Positions 28,617-37,618 are shown, numbered from the stretch's first letter. The stretch is DNA of 64,000 bases from Chryseobacterium paridis (GCF_016595215.1 NZ_JAENHK010000001.1:1-64000); one strand, 5' to 3'. Numbers and translations: made by a program. The notes: generated by a model not told the origin, from the sequence alone.

Positions 28617-28682
28617 ATTATTATATAATATATATGTGTTAAAGAAAATCGTAAAAAATTTCTTTTTTACGATCTTTTATTT

Positions 28683-29072
28683 TTAGTAATTAGTAATTGA
28701 GTCTCGAATCTCGATATACTCTTCGTCTGTTAATTTCAATCGCTCATTTCGGAAGTTCATATCCTCCACTTTATTGAGTGGTATCAAATGAATATGCGCG
28801 TGCGGAACTTCTAGTCCTACTACTGCAACACCCACTCTTACACAAGGAATTGCATTTTTTATCTGTTTCGCCACCTTTTGAGAAAATCCCCAAAGATTTT
28901 TATATTCTTCACTTTCCAGATCAAAAATCAGATCAACTTCTTTTTTAGGAACTACCAGAGTATGTCCTTTCACCAAAGGCATTGCATCTAAAAATGCAAT
29001 AAAGTTTTCATCTTCCGCAATCTTATAAGAAGGAATTTCTCCATTAATGATTTTTGTGAATATTGTACTCAT
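28683..29072 (-). CDS. HIT family nucleotide hydrolase
   Basis: A 129-residue HinT-type protein that hydrolyses purine nucleoside phosphoramidates and related nucleotides. The histidine triad is visible as HAHIHLIPL, and the N-terminal IFTKIINGEIPSYKI and GHTLVVPKKEV segments are typical. It lies 40 bp downstream of greA on the same strand and is probably co-transcribed with it. Confidence 0.93.
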   Translation of the reverse strand: MSTIFTKIINGEIPSYKIAEDENFIAFLDAMPLVKGHTLVVPKKEVDLIFDLESEEYKNLWGFSQKVAKQIKNAIPCVRVGVAVVGLEVPHAHIHLIPLNKVEDMNFRNERLKLTDEEYIEIRDSITNY

Positions 29073-29112
29073 ATTACCTGATTATATTTCTAGAAGTTAA
29101 ATATTAATTGGA

Positions 29113-29583
29113 TTATAAAGTAATTTCCAGTACTTCAAAAGAAAGTTTATTTCCATTTGGTAGGACGATCTCAGCAGTTTCTCCAACAACCTTGCCTAAT
29201 AAACCTTTTGCAATAGGTGTATTAACAGAAATTTTACCACTTTTCAAATCGCTTTCATTATCTGGCACCAAAGTAAATACCTGCTGCTGTTGAGTAGCAT
29301 TATTTTTTAGTTTCACAGTCGTTAAAATGGAAACTTTTGAAGTATCTAGTTGACTTTCATCTATAATTTTAGAACCAGAAATAACATCCTTTAGTTTAGA
29401 AATTCTCATTTCAAGCATTCCCTGCGCTTCCTTCGCTGCATCATATTCTGCATTTTCAGACAAATCACCTTTGTCTCTTGCTTCTGCTATCTGCTGAGTA
29501 ATTTTAGGTCTTTCTACAGTTTCTAACTGTTCCAGCTCAGCTTTCATTTTATCTAACCCCTCCTTTGTAACATAGCTTGCCAT
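29113..29583 (-). CDS. greA: Transcription elongation factor GreA
   Basis: Rescues backtracked RNA polymerase by stimulating transcript cleavage. The N-terminal coiled coil carries the acidic tip residues in ARDKGDLSENAEYDAAKE, and the C-terminal FKBP-like domain contains TPIAKGLLGKVVGE. ATG at 29583 (MASYVTKEG) gives 156 residues, the normal size; a TTG three codons upstream is possible but less likely. Confidence 0.96.
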   Translation of the reverse strand: MASYVTKEGLDKMKAELEQLETVERPKITQQIAEARDKGDLSENAEYDAAKEAQGMLEMRISKLKDVISGSKIIDESQLDTSKVSILTTVKLKNNATQQQQVFTLVPDNESDLKSGKISVNTPIAKGLLGKVVGETAEIVLPNGNKLSFEVLEITL

Positions 29584-29692
29584 AATTTTCAAAATTTAGT
29601 TTTAGTATAAAAAAATAATCCGACATTTGTCGGACAATGTTTTCGTGTTGTAATCGTTTAATTTTTACAAATATATAAAAATTTAAATTGAA

Positions 29693-30145
29693 ATGAAAAA
29701 AACTTTTTCAATATTATTCTTTTTTACACTACTGACAATCAGTTATTTAACTATCAATTCTTGTGGAAGCAGAGAAGATACTGTAAGCTGCTTTCCTAAT
29801 ACTCCAATTAACGTAACTTTAAACCTTAATCTAGCGGCTTATAATAATTTAAACTATGTTGGAGGGTGGATCTATGTAGATGAACAGCAATCCGGAACCA
29901 GAGGTCTAATTGTTGTTAGGAGATCTGATGCTCAATTTATGGTATACGACAGGAATGCTCCTCATATTTGTCCAGATAATGATACAACACTTGAAGTAAA
30001 AGATAACATTAGTATCATATGTCCAAAAGATAATGCAAAATGGTTTTTACTTACCGGCCAACCATCATCCGGTACAAACCTTCCGCCAAAAACATATCCT
30101 TATAATTACAATTCATCAAGCAGAATTTTAAATATTTATTATTAG
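29693..30145 (+). CDS. Rieske-like lipoprotein lacking cluster ligands
   Basis: A 150-residue lipoprotein (lipobox TINSCGS). The fold resembles a flavobacterial Rieske-like family: NVTLNLNLAAYNNLNYVGGW, then RGLIVVRRSDAQFMVYDR, then the ligand region. There the usual CPH becomes APH, and the second CPxHG-type pair becomes CPKDNAKW, so a 2Fe-2S cluster is not expected. Remaining cysteines are in HICPDN and IICPKDN. It is probably a structural or disulfide-stabilised relic of the fold. It lies 3 bp before dtd and is co-transcribed with it. Confidence 0.6.
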   Translation: MKKTFSILFFFTLLTISYLTINSCGSREDTVSCFPNTPINVTLNLNLAAYNNLNYVGGWIYVDEQQSGTRGLIVVRRSDAQFMVYDRNAPHICPDNDTTLEVKDNISIICPKDNAKWFLLTGQPSSGTNLPPKTYPYNYNSSSRILNIYY

Positions 30146-30148
30146 ATC

Positions 30149-30598
30149 ATGAAGGTTGTCGTACAAAGAGTTTCTGGAGCTCATGTAAAAGTAGATGGAA
30201 AGATTGTTGGAGAAATAAATAATGGCTTCATGCTTCTTATTGGAATTGATGAAAATGACGAAAAAGCAGATGCAGAATGGCTTGTACAAAAGATATTAAA
30301 TCTTAGAATTTTTGCAGACTCTGAAGAAAAACTAAATCTTTCTATAAAAGATATTACAGGGGAAATACTTTGCATCAGCCAATTTACGCTGATTGCTGAA
30401 TATAAAAAAGGGAACCGTCCCTCATTCATAAAGGCAGCAAAACCTGATAAAGCTGTTCCTCTTTTTGATTATTTTAAAGAAGAAATTGCAAAATCAGGAT
30501 TAAAGACAGAGAGTGGAATTTTTGGTGCTGATATGAAAGTCTCTCTAATCAATGATGGCCCTGTCACAATTGTAATGGATAGTAGAACAAAATCATAA
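30149..30598 (+). CDS. dtd: D-aminoacyl-tRNA deacylase
   Basis: Removes D-amino acids (and glycine from tRNA-Ala) mischarged onto tRNA. It has 149 residues. The two family motifs are intact: SQFTL (active-site Thr region) and the Gly-Pro motif NDGPVTIVMDS. The start MKVVVQRVSGAHVKVDG is typical. It follows the Rieske-like lipoprotein gene after 3 bp. Confidence 0.96.
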   Translation: MKVVVQRVSGAHVKVDGKIVGEINNGFMLLIGIDENDEKADAEWLVQKILNLRIFADSEEKLNLSIKDITGEILCISQFTLIAEYKKGNRPSFIKAAKPDKAVPLFDYFKEEIAKSGLKTESGIFGADMKVSLINDGPVTIVMDSRTKS

Positions 30599-30683
30599 AT
30601 TCTTAACATTTCATTAAAATCATTATTAAAATATCAATATAATTCAATAATTTTATTTCACCAAATGTTGAAATTTTAATAAC

Positions 30684-32381
30684 ATGAAAAGAAAAATCTT
30701 TATTCTATTGATTTTCTGTTTTGCTATATCCTTTGGACAAAGCAGAAAGGGGCAATTTCAACTCCAACAAAATTCGAGATCTCATTCTCTCTATGTTTCT
30801 TTTTCTAAGGCAGCTGGTTCACATGACCTTATTCCCTATGTTCTGGATAAGAATCCTTCACTTAAGGAATTCGTTAAAAAGAATGATTTATCATTTGTCA
30901 ATGATCTTGGGTTCGATGACAGGAAACTGAACGAAATGATTGAAGCCAGTAAAAAGAACAAACAAACGGGAGAGTCAATTGAAAAATTAAAACGAATTTA
31001 TAAAATTGAGACACCTACGAAAGAAAACGAGGATATCATAAAACTTGCCCAAGGCCTAGAAAAATTTACTGAAGTCGAATATGTTTCGATCCAAAGCAAT
31101 GAACCTATTACCCCTCCATTTATTAATACGTTTGTTGCTACTCCAAATTTGGAAGCCTCTCAAACTTATTTATTAGCTGATCCAGGGATCAATGTAAATT
31201 ATGCATGGTCAAGGGGAATTACTGGTCAAAATGTAAGGGTTCGTGATGTAGAATATGGTTTTCATAAGTCTCATGAAATGCTTGTTAGTAGAAGTGCTAT
31301 ACAATTTGAATCAGGAGTTTCACCAAATTCATCATTAACGAATCCAAACAGTTCATATTATAACTTCCTTGACCATGGAACTGCTGTAATGAGCATTCTT
31401 GGTTCAGCAAAAGATAATATAGGGCTTTCAGGAACAGCATATAATGCAACAGAAATGAAAGGTTTTCTGGAATGGACGACAAGTTCATACAATAGGGTTG
31501 CTGCGGTTTCCAGATCCATAAATGCGTCTCATGCAGGTGATATCATCCTATATGAAATGCAAACAGGAGGACAGAATTCTAATTACGTTCTTGCTGAATA
31601 TGATAATCTTATCTGGGATCTAACAAAGGCTGCAACAGATTCAGGAATCATAATCATAGCAGCTGCTGGAAATGGGAATGAAAATTTAGATGCTTCATTT
31701 TATTCAGCTTACAGAGCAAGAGGGAATAGCGGAGCTATTGTTGTTGGGGCAGGATCAAATACTACCCAACATTCAAAATTAAGTTTCAGTACTTATGGTT
31801 CGAGAGTAGATGTACAAGGTTGGGGGCAAAATGTATTAGCAGCAGGTTATGGTGATTGGGCCAAATATGATAATGACAATAACAGAACCTATAACTTATT
31901 CAATGGAACAAGTTCAGCTACACCCATAGTGGCATCTGCTGCAATATTGATACAGTCTTTTAATTTTCAACAAACGGGGCAATATCTTACCTCCGCAAAA
32001 ATGAGAACTTTATTAATCAACACAGGAATTCCTCAAGGGGGAGATTTATCAACAAAAATTGGGCCTCTCCCTAATATTAAAGCCGCGATACAATATTTAG
32101 AAAATAATAAAACTGCTCCTTCTATTTCTGATAAGGCTTTAAGTTTAGCTCCATTAAAAATAGAAGTATACCCTAATCCGGCATCGAATTATATTTCAGT
32201 TCGAAATTCTGAAAATAAAGATATTAATTTTGAAATTTTTACAATGACGGGTCAGTTGATTTTAAAAGGAATAACCTCAACTGATAAAAAGTTAGATGTT
32301 TCGAATTTACCAAAAGGAAACTATCTTATCAATGCAACAGATGGTGAAAGAAGAGTTGTAGAAAAATTTATTAAACAATAA
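30684..32381 (+). CDS. Secreted subtilisin-like protease with type IX tail
   Basis: A 565-residue S8 peptidase. It has a signal peptide (FILLIFCFAISFGQ), a propeptide-like region to about 150, and the triad in VRVRDVEYGF (Asp), LDHGTAVMSIL (His) and NGTSSATPIVA (Ser), with oxyanion-region IIAAAGNGN. The C terminus from about 485 is a type IX sorting domain (IEVYPNPASNYISVRN ... KGNYLINATDGERRVVEKFI). It should be surface-bound or released and degrade external protein. It has its own terminator downstream. Confidence 0.92.
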   Translation: MKRKIFILLIFCFAISFGQSRKGQFQLQQNSRSHSLYVSFSKAAGSHDLIPYVLDKNPSLKEFVKKNDLSFVNDLGFDDRKLNEMIEASKKNKQTGESIEKLKRIYKIETPTKENEDIIKLAQGLEKFTEVEYVSIQSNEPITPPFINTFVATPNLEASQTYLLADPGINVNYAWSRGITGQNVRVRDVEYGFHKSHEMLVSRSAIQFESGVSPNSSLTNPNSSYYNFLDHGTAVMSILGSAKDNIGLSGTAYNATEMKGFLEWTTSSYNRVAAVSRSINASHAGDIILYEMQTGGQNSNYVLAEYDNLIWDLTKAATDSGIIIIAAAGNGNENLDASFYSAYRARGNSGAIVVGAGSNTTQHSKLSFSTYGSRVDVQGWGQNVLAAGYGDWAKYDNDNNRTYNLFNGTSSATPIVASAAILIQSFNFQQTGQYLTSAKMRTLLINTGIPQGGDLSTKIGPLPNIKAAIQYLENNKTAPSISDKALSLAPLKIEVYPNPASNYISVRNSENKDINFEIFTMTGQLILKGITSTDKKLDVSNLPKGNYLINATDGERRVVEKFIKQ

Positions 32382-32391
32382 TTAAATAAAA

Positions 32392-32423
32392 AAAACGTCT
32401 TTCAAAAATTTGAAAGACGTTTT
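32392..32423. terminator. Bidirectional terminator
   Basis: A 13-bp stem (AAAACGTCTTTCA with TGAAAGACGTTTT) has a 6-nt loop, a T-rich run on the plus side and an A-run (T-run on minus) on the other. It lies between the convergent protease and lipoprotein genes and can serve both. Confidence 0.88.
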
Positions 32424-32443
32424 CTTATAAACTTTTATAAAAA

Positions 32444-32956
32444 CTATTTTGCAGGAATACTGCTAAAATTAAGCGCTACTTTTAAGTTCATATCTGAACT
32501 TGTCTGGTTTTTCAATTCATAAACTGTTCTTACAGTTACCCCATTACTCTTTACCACTTCATCTAAAAATCCGTTATTATTTAAATCCAGATTCAGACTG
32601 GAACTGTTTGAAGAAATATTGGAACGGGAAGCAACCAGTCTTTCACCTGTTCCTGCTGAAGAAATATATACTTTAATATTTTTTAAGGCACTTAAATTTC
32701 CATCCGAAGGAGAAACCACAGATATTTTCGCATCTGCTAATCTTACATCTTTTATTTTTGCGTTGTTATTTCCTCCAAACCAGGTCTGTACATTAGAAGC
32801 TGTAGCAGTAGAAGAAACTTCTTTATCAGCAGGCACTCCTGTAGACACTAAAACATTAGCTGTATAGGGAAATGTATTTTGAACCAATGATTGCACTGTT
32901 CCGCAACTAACAAGAGCAGCTGAAGCTACTATTGCTGTCAAAAATATATTTTTCAT
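32444..32956 (-). CDS. Lipoprotein of unknown function
   Basis: A 170-residue exported protein with lipobox ALVSCGT. The mature part is Ser/Asn/Thr-rich and beta-prone, with SLNLDLNNNGFLDEVVK resembling an EF-hand-like calcium loop by spacing only. I do not recognise the family. It lies 49 bp after another lipoprotein gene on the same strand and may be the last gene of the run starting with the phosphoesterase. Confidence 0.65.
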   Translation of the reverse strand: MKNIFLTAIVASAALVSCGTVQSLVQNTFPYTANVLVSTGVPADKEVSSTATASNVQTWFGGNNNAKIKDVRLADAKISVVSPSDGNLSALKNIKVYISSAGTGERLVASRSNISSNSSSLNLDLNNNGFLDEVVKSNGVTVRTVYELKNQTSSDMNLKVALNFSSIPAK

Positions 32957-33005
32957 AATTGTAAATCTTAATACTCAAATTATCTTACAGAAATTATACC
33001 AAAGA

Positions 33006-33545
33006 CTACTCTACAGTTACTGAAAAACTTCCTTTTGTATTTCCTGAAGCCATATTACTTTTTCCTATAATTAACCAAACTTCTCCTTTCCCTGCAATCT
33101 GATAAAAAATATCTCTTCCAAAAGGTCCATCGTAGTCACCATTTGGTAATTTGATCTGATTAAATCTAATATTAAAGTCTTTTTCTTTGGTGGTAATAGC
33201 AGCTTTAAGATCACTTTTATTGTAATTTGTAATTTTTAGAATGAGCTCCTGCCCTTCTTTAGTAAATTGCTCTCCCACCGTAAATGGAAGTTGTGAAGCA
33301 TCCGCAGTCCTTATAATCTGGCCATCTTTCTCACTTCGCATGACGCCTTTTTTTAAGACATGCTTTGTAACCGGAGAATTATTAATAATAGAATCTTTTT
33401 TTCTTAAAGCAACGGAATCCACTGATGATTCCTGATGGGGCTGCTCCGTAGCCATAACCGAATCTTTGTTGGTAGTTTCGTTTAATGTAGCTTCTTTCTT
33501 ACAAGAGATCATAATTAATGGGATCAGCAATAAGGACTTTTTCAT
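33006..33545 (-). CDS. Lipoprotein of unknown function
   Basis: A 179-residue lipoprotein (lipobox LIMISCKK). A disordered, Ser/Asp/Lys-rich linker (residues 20-65) leads to a C-terminal domain of about 110 residues with LPFTVGEQFTKEGQELILKI and a closing SFSVTVE strand, so a small beta-sandwich is likely. I cannot assign a function. Its start lies 5 bp past the DUF4153-like gene stop, so it belongs to that operon. Confidence 0.65.
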   Translation of the reverse strand: MKKSLLLIPLIMISCKKEATLNETTNKDSVMATEQPHQESSVDSVALRKKDSIINNSPVTKHVLKKGVMRSEKDGQIIRTADASQLPFTVGEQFTKEGQELILKITNYNKSDLKAAITTKEKDFNIRFNQIKLPNGDYDGPFGRDIFYQIAGKGEVWLIIGKSNMASGNTKGSFSVTVE

Positions 33546-33550
33546 AATAA

Positions 33551-34924
33551 TTATTCTTTTAATGTTTCATAATAAAGAATCTTTGAAAGGAGAGTTGGTG
33601 ATTTCTCTTTTCTAACTTTATTTATAATTTGTTTTTTTAATTTTATATCATTCTTTTTCTCTGCAAATTCCAGCATTTCTTTCTCACTGAAATTAATAGC
33701 TGTCAAATGATAATTGATTACAAAATCATTTCGTTTCATGTTCTGGGAAGTTATAAATCCACCCCAATTGATATAACTACAAGCCAAAATTGTTCCATAA
33801 AAATACCAGGTCATGGTATTGAACAGGAATGCATTTCTTTTTTTGTACTGAATTTTAATAAACGTCATTATTAATCCTATCAATGATAAAATCAAGAAAG
33901 CATACACTCCCAATCGCTTATAGGTAAAACCATAATTGATGATATATTCGGAATTTTTTATCATCGCAGAAACAATCAATATTGCATTAAAAAATATCCA
34001 GATCTTAGCCAGAGTTTTCATTAACCCTGCTTTTGGATCAAAGTTGAAGCTTGATTTAAAATAAAACATAATAACCAGAATAGCCATAATAATTGACATG
34101 ATCACTGCGTTTACCCTCTCATGAGTCTCTTCTGATAATTGATTGGGAGTCTTCGATGTTTCATAGAACTGTTCATAATTATAGGAAAAGATAAAAAAGA
34201 TCAACAATATATTGAGTAAGAAAAAGGAAATCACTCCGCTCATTCTCTCCGTATCAAGATCCAGAAAAGAATAACTTGACTTTATCATTTTTTCTTTATC
34301 ATGAAAAGTATCATTTAAAATGTGATTTTGCTTATAAATAAGTTTCTCTACGGTATAGTTCCAATAATTAAATGCTATAAACATTCCCAAGACACTAATA
34401 CAGAAGAGTTGCCAGAAATTGAAATCTATTTCAATATTGGCAAATAGTTTCGCAAAGTGGGCACTTCCAACAGAATAGATTCCAAAGAAAACAGCAACTA
34501 ATACTAAAGGGATTAGAATAAATGCAAAGAGCTTTTGCCCCAGACCTGATATATTTCTTTTGGGAAGCCACCCATCGAAACTAAAAAAGCGGCATAAAAA
34601 AGTAAAGCAATTGACTACAAAAACAGGAATAAGCAAAAGTATTTTCATTTTCCTATTTTTTGATCTATACGACAATAATAAAAGTGAACTTACAACCGCT
34701 AGAAATGAAGGAAAGTCTCCATACCATGCAAAGGCAATACTGGAAAGAATACTGGTTATGAAAAGAATCAGAAAAGTTTTGGTCCTATTTTTCTCAGGAG
34801 TTTTGTAGCCAGTAAGTATAGCATAAATAATTCCCAGAATTCCAAGATTCAATCCTACGTTTTCATTGTAAAACAAAAAGACAAATAAAGCGGTTGTAAG
34901 AAATATATAATGATGTGTTTTCAT
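33551..34924 (-). CDS. Polytopic membrane protein, DUF4153/DUF4173-like
   Basis: A 457-residue protein with about eleven hydrophobic helices and a soluble C-terminal tail (NFSEKEMLEFAEKKNDIKLKKQ). Helix order and the YGFTYKRLGVYAFLI segment recall the DUF4153/DUF4173 group of uncharacterised membrane proteins in Bacteroidetes; the exact family number is from memory. It is tightly spaced in an operon: 7 bp after the COQ4-like gene and 5 bp before a lipoprotein gene. Confidence 0.7.
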   Translation of the reverse strand: MKTHHYIFLTTALFVFLFYNENVGLNLGILGIIYAILTGYKTPEKNRTKTFLILFITSILSSIAFAWYGDFPSFLAVVSSLLLLSYRSKNRKMKILLLIPVFVVNCFTFLCRFFSFDGWLPKRNISGLGQKLFAFILIPLVLVAVFFGIYSVGSAHFAKLFANIEIDFNFWQLFCISVLGMFIAFNYWNYTVEKLIYKQNHILNDTFHDKEKMIKSSYSFLDLDTERMSGVISFFLLNILLIFFIFSYNYEQFYETSKTPNQLSEETHERVNAVIMSIIMAILVIMFYFKSSFNFDPKAGLMKTLAKIWIFFNAILIVSAMIKNSEYIINYGFTYKRLGVYAFLILSLIGLIMTFIKIQYKKRNAFLFNTMTWYFYGTILACSYINWGGFITSQNMKRNDFVINYHLTAINFSEKEMLEFAEKKNDIKLKKQIINKVRKEKSPTLLSKILYYETLKE

Positions 34925-34931
34925 GATGAAT

Positions 34932-35417
34932 TTAATAATATGTTATTATATTTTTTTGTTGAATAAAATCTTTTAGATTTTCGAAATTCTGCCATAGTAA
35001 GCCTTCAAAATCCCATTGGTGAAATGGTCTCATATTTTTCCCTTTTTGAAATGCTTTAGCATACATTTTAGAATACTCAGGTAAGATCAATGTTCCCAAT
35101 ACAACTGCAGCCAAAAGGTGTGCATTGAGCTTTCCATTTCCAAGAAGTAAATATTGCATGGCAATTTCATCTTCGAAGTTGGTTCCGCACCCGGTAATAA
35201 GGTGATGGACGTCATGATTTTCCATCTTTGGAATCATTGTGAATCCATGACGCTTATAAAATTCTCCTAACTTCCTGCCTAAAGTATCTTCATTGAAACT
35301 GAGCAATTGCTGTTCATTGAACTGCCATTGTCTTTTCTTTTTCTTAAAGTACTTTCTGTATAGTTTTTGAGTTTTGTCGTATACAAAAAGGAGAAAGCGA
35401 ACACGTAATTTTTTCAT
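34932..35417 (-). CDS. COQ4-like protein
   Basis: A 161-residue soluble protein with the COQ4 metal-site signature HDVHHLITGCGTNFEDE (HDxxH with a downstream Glu) and the following LLGNGKLNAHLL helix. Eukaryotic COQ4 organises coenzyme Q synthesis. This lineage uses menaquinone, so another role is likely, perhaps binding an isoprenoid lipid. The basic N terminus (KTQKLYRKYFKKKKRQW) suggests peripheral membrane contact. It lies 12 bp after a small membrane protein gene in the same operon. Confidence 0.75.
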   Translation of the reverse strand: MKKLRVRFLLFVYDKTQKLYRKYFKKKKRQWQFNEQQLLSFNEDTLGRKLGEFYKRHGFTMIPKMENHDVHHLITGCGTNFEDEIAMQYLLLGNGKLNAHLLAAVVLGTLILPEYSKMYAKAFQKGKNMRPFHQWDFEGLLWQNFENLKDFIQQKNIITYY

Positions 35418-35429
35418 AGTTTGATTATT

Positions 35430-35723
35430 TTAAATAATATGTAATCCAATGAGTGCATAAAGAATAGCAATAGGAATATTAGCCAGAAGAATACTTGTTG
35501 CTTGTAAGCAAGTATTAAGTTTAGACGTATTGACAAAGCCATAAATTAACAAACCTGATATCACTAAAAGATTAAAAACAGATCCAACAATGAGCAATAA
35601 AAAGCCACTCATTGCAAATAAGGCAAGTTTGGTGCTCCAGTATCCGAAAAGACATATATTCCCTAGTAAAAATGAAGATGCGAACACGTATTTTCCAATG
35701 TTTAAAATTTGCTTGTTATTCAT
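35430..35723 (-). CDS. Small membrane protein, unknown function
   Basis: A 97-residue protein with three predicted transmembrane helices (VFASSFLLGNICLFGYW, LALFAMSGFLLLIVGSVF and ILLANIPIAILYALIGL) and little else. No family recognised. It lies 7 bp after the phosphoesterase stop and 12 bp before the COQ4-like gene, so it is clearly part of the operon. Confidence 0.65.
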   Translation of the reverse strand: MNNKQILNIGKYVFASSFLLGNICLFGYWSTKLALFAMSGFLLLIVGSVFNLLVISGLLIYGFVNTSKLNTCLQATSILLANIPIAILYALIGLHII

Positions 35724-35730
35724 ATTTATT

Positions 35731-36570
35731 TTATGCTTGCTTTAAAGTGAAAACTGTAATTTCCGGGCGAACCATAAAGCGAACCTGATAGGAATGTCCA
35801 ATCGCCCGGTTGATATAGAGCATTCTCCCATCCTTCAGATCAATTTCCCCAGATACATATTTCTTGTTTTTAACAGGCAGTATTGGAGTGATCACTCCAG
35901 GAATCCGACACTGTCCCCCATGGGTATGTCCACTCAGAATCCATCCCTGATAACCATTCCAGACATCTTTATCGCAAGCATCCGGATTGTGGCAAAGTAC
36001 CAGATTAGCTTTTGAGGGATCATAGTCTTTCATTACTTGCATTGGATCGAAATTGGATGAATATAAGTCCTCAAAACCAATAAAATTAAGGCCTTGTTTT
36101 TCTTGCTGTTCATTATTAAGCATTTCAACTCCAAAGTCATTTAATATTCCACAAATATTCCGGGAAAGCCCAATATCTTTTCCATCAAGTCCATAATCAT
36201 GATTTCCTAAAATTCCAAAAGTTCCCAATTGACCATAAACAGCTTTTTCCATTACTGTTCTTAAATCATTTTGTTCCTGAGCATTTCCCCGATTGACAAA
36301 ATCCCCAGTGTAAACAACAAAATCAGGCTTAAACTGTTGCGCCTTTTCGAATGATTCAATCAAAAAGTTCCAATCAAAACGGTCTCCTACATGTAAATCT
36401 GAAATCTGCATTAAAATTTTACCGTCAAGATCATCGGATAAATTTTTAATATGAAGTTTCCTTTCAACAAATTCAACCCAAAAGGGTTCTACCTGCCAGG
36501 AATATAATGCTGGAAAAGCTCCTACTAAGGAAAGCTGAAAGATTCTTTTTAAAAATGTTTTTCTTGTCAT
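35731..36570 (-). CDS. Metallophosphoesterase, YkuE/YaeI-like
   Basis: A 279-residue calcineurin-type phosphoesterase. An N-terminal membrane anchor or signal (RIFQLSLVGAFPALYS) is followed by the metal-binding motifs MQISDLHVGD, YTGDFVNRG, LGNHDYGLDG, LCHNPD and SGHTHGGQ. The family includes UDP-2,3-diacylglucosamine and other phospholipid or phosphodiester hydrolases. I chose ATG at 36570 (MTRKTFLKRIF); a longer reading from TTG at 36615 starts inside an operator-like repeat and is rejected. It heads the operon that runs to the lipoprotein genes. Confidence 0.9.
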   Translation of the reverse strand: MTRKTFLKRIFQLSLVGAFPALYSWQVEPFWVEFVERKLHIKNLSDDLDGKILMQISDLHVGDRFDWNFLIESFEKAQQFKPDFVVYTGDFVNRGNAQEQNDLRTVMEKAVYGQLGTFGILGNHDYGLDGKDIGLSRNICGILNDFGVEMLNNEQQEKQGLNFIGFEDLYSSNFDPMQVMKDYDPSKANLVLCHNPDACDKDVWNGYQGWILSGHTHGGQCRIPGVITPILPVKNKKYVSGEIDLKDGRMLYINRAIGHSYQVRFMVRPEITVFTLKQA

Positions 36571-36601
36571 TGATCTTCTTATAATTTCACTAAAACAAAG
36601 A

Positions 36602-36618
36602 ACTTTGAAATACAAAGT
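36602..36618 (-). promoter_or_regulatory. Operator-like inverted repeat, copy 1
   Basis: ACTTTG-N5-CAAAGT, perfectly symmetric, lies 32 bp before the phosphoesterase start. It sits within a 22-bp stretch identical to copy 2 (37615-37636). The winged-helix regulator gene ends 24 bp upstream of it, so it is the obvious candidate ligand for that protein. Confidence 0.6.
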
Positions 36619-36641
36619 ATATTTGCAAAAAAATATAGCTT

Positions 36642-36932
36642 TTATCTACCTATTAATTTTTCTAAAGCATCTAAATGCTCTGTAAAAGCCTGCCTTCCGT
36701 TTTGTGTTACCCTATAAGACGTCTTTGGCTTTTTCCCAACAAATTCTTTTTTTACTTCTATATAACCCGCTTTTTCTAATGCATTACTATGGCTGGCCAA
36801 ATTCCCGTCTGTGATCTCCAGCAAGGCCTTCATTTCAGAGAAATCAACCCAGTCGTTTACCATAAGAACAGACATAATGCCTAATCTTACACGACTTTCA
36901 AATTCTTTATTGAGTTGATTTATTTTAATCAT
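36642..36932 (-). CDS. Winged-helix transcriptional regulator
   Basis: A 96-residue single-domain DNA-binding protein of the HTH_34/MarR-like winged-helix type: helix one RVRLGIMSVLMVNDWVDF, recognition region EITDGNLASHSNALEKAGYI, and wing VGKKPKTSYRVTQNGR. It has no sensor domain. It lies 62 bp after a small membrane protein gene, a common pairing in Bacteroidetes that suggests signalling or autoregulation. Matching inverted repeats precede both its own operon and the next one. Confidence 0.88.
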   Translation of the reverse strand: MIKINQLNKEFESRVRLGIMSVLMVNDWVDFSEMKALLEITDGNLASHSNALEKAGYIEVKKEFVGKKPKTSYRVTQNGRQAFTEHLDALEKLIGR

Positions 36933-36994
36933 AATGTAAAGGTAGCAGGTGTTGAGTAGCAGGATTTAGTTCTTCAAATCGAAAATTTATATAT

Positions 36995-37612
36995 TTATTT
37001 ATACTTTTTATGCATAATCAATCCATACACAATATGCAAAACGCCAAATCCAATGGTCCAGGCAATTAATCCCCATCCTAAAAAAAATAATGAAAGGAGT
37101 CCTAATATAATTTGGCAATATCCCAGATACTTCACATCTGTCAACGTGTATCTTTCAGCGTTCACCAATGCTAAACCATAGAAAATCAAAGTAGCAGGGG
37201 CAATTAATGGAAATAGATGATGGTGTAAAAGACCAAGACATACAACTCCTCCGGTTATTAAAGGAACAGAAAATGTTAATAAAAGACGCTTTGTGGTAGC
37301 ATCCCAGATTTTCAACCCTTTCTTCTTACTTTTATTTGCAGTGAAAAAATATCCGCTTAACACTGCAACAAACAAAATTAAAGTTCCAATGATCATCAAT
37401 TCTCTAACTAATGCCGGACTATAAATATTGCGGTCTCCATCAAAATAGTCAATCCCTTCTCTTTGAAAAACAAAATAGACGTATACAGCTCCTGCAATTG
37501 CAGCAAGACCGGCAAAGACACCAGATAATCCGCTCAATGAAATAAATCTTGAAGATCGCTCCATCATAGAGCGGATATGAGATAGGTCTTCTTGATAATT
37601 TTTTGAATCCAT
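36995..37612 (-). CDS. Four-to-six-helix membrane protein paired with regulator
   Basis: A 205-residue protein: cytoplasmic N terminus (DSKNYQEDLSHIRSMMERS), then helices GLSGVFAGLAAIAGAVYVYFVF, LMIIGTLILFVAVLSGYFF, LLLTFSVPLITGGVVCLGLL and more. Family not recognised with certainty. I use ATG at 37612; the reading from TTG at 37633 begins inside the operator repeat. Downstream is the winged-helix regulator, making a bicistronic pair. The promoter with an overlapping operator is directly upstream. Confidence 0.7.
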   Translation of the reverse strand: MDSKNYQEDLSHIRSMMERSSRFISLSGLSGVFAGLAAIAGAVYVYFVFQREGIDYFDGDRNIYSPALVRELMIIGTLILFVAVLSGYFFTANKSKKKGLKIWDATTKRLLLTFSVPLITGGVVCLGLLHHHLFPLIAPATLIFYGLALVNAERYTLTDVKYLGYCQIILGLLSLFFLGWGLIAWTIGFGVLHIVYGLIMHKKYK

Positions 37613-37618
37613 ATAAAG

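Noticed and set aside
36571-36615. N-terminal extension MYFKVL... of the phosphoesterase
   Set aside because: It starts at a TTG inside the operator palindrome; ATG at 36570 gives a normal anchor sequence. The same artefact occurs at 37613-37633.
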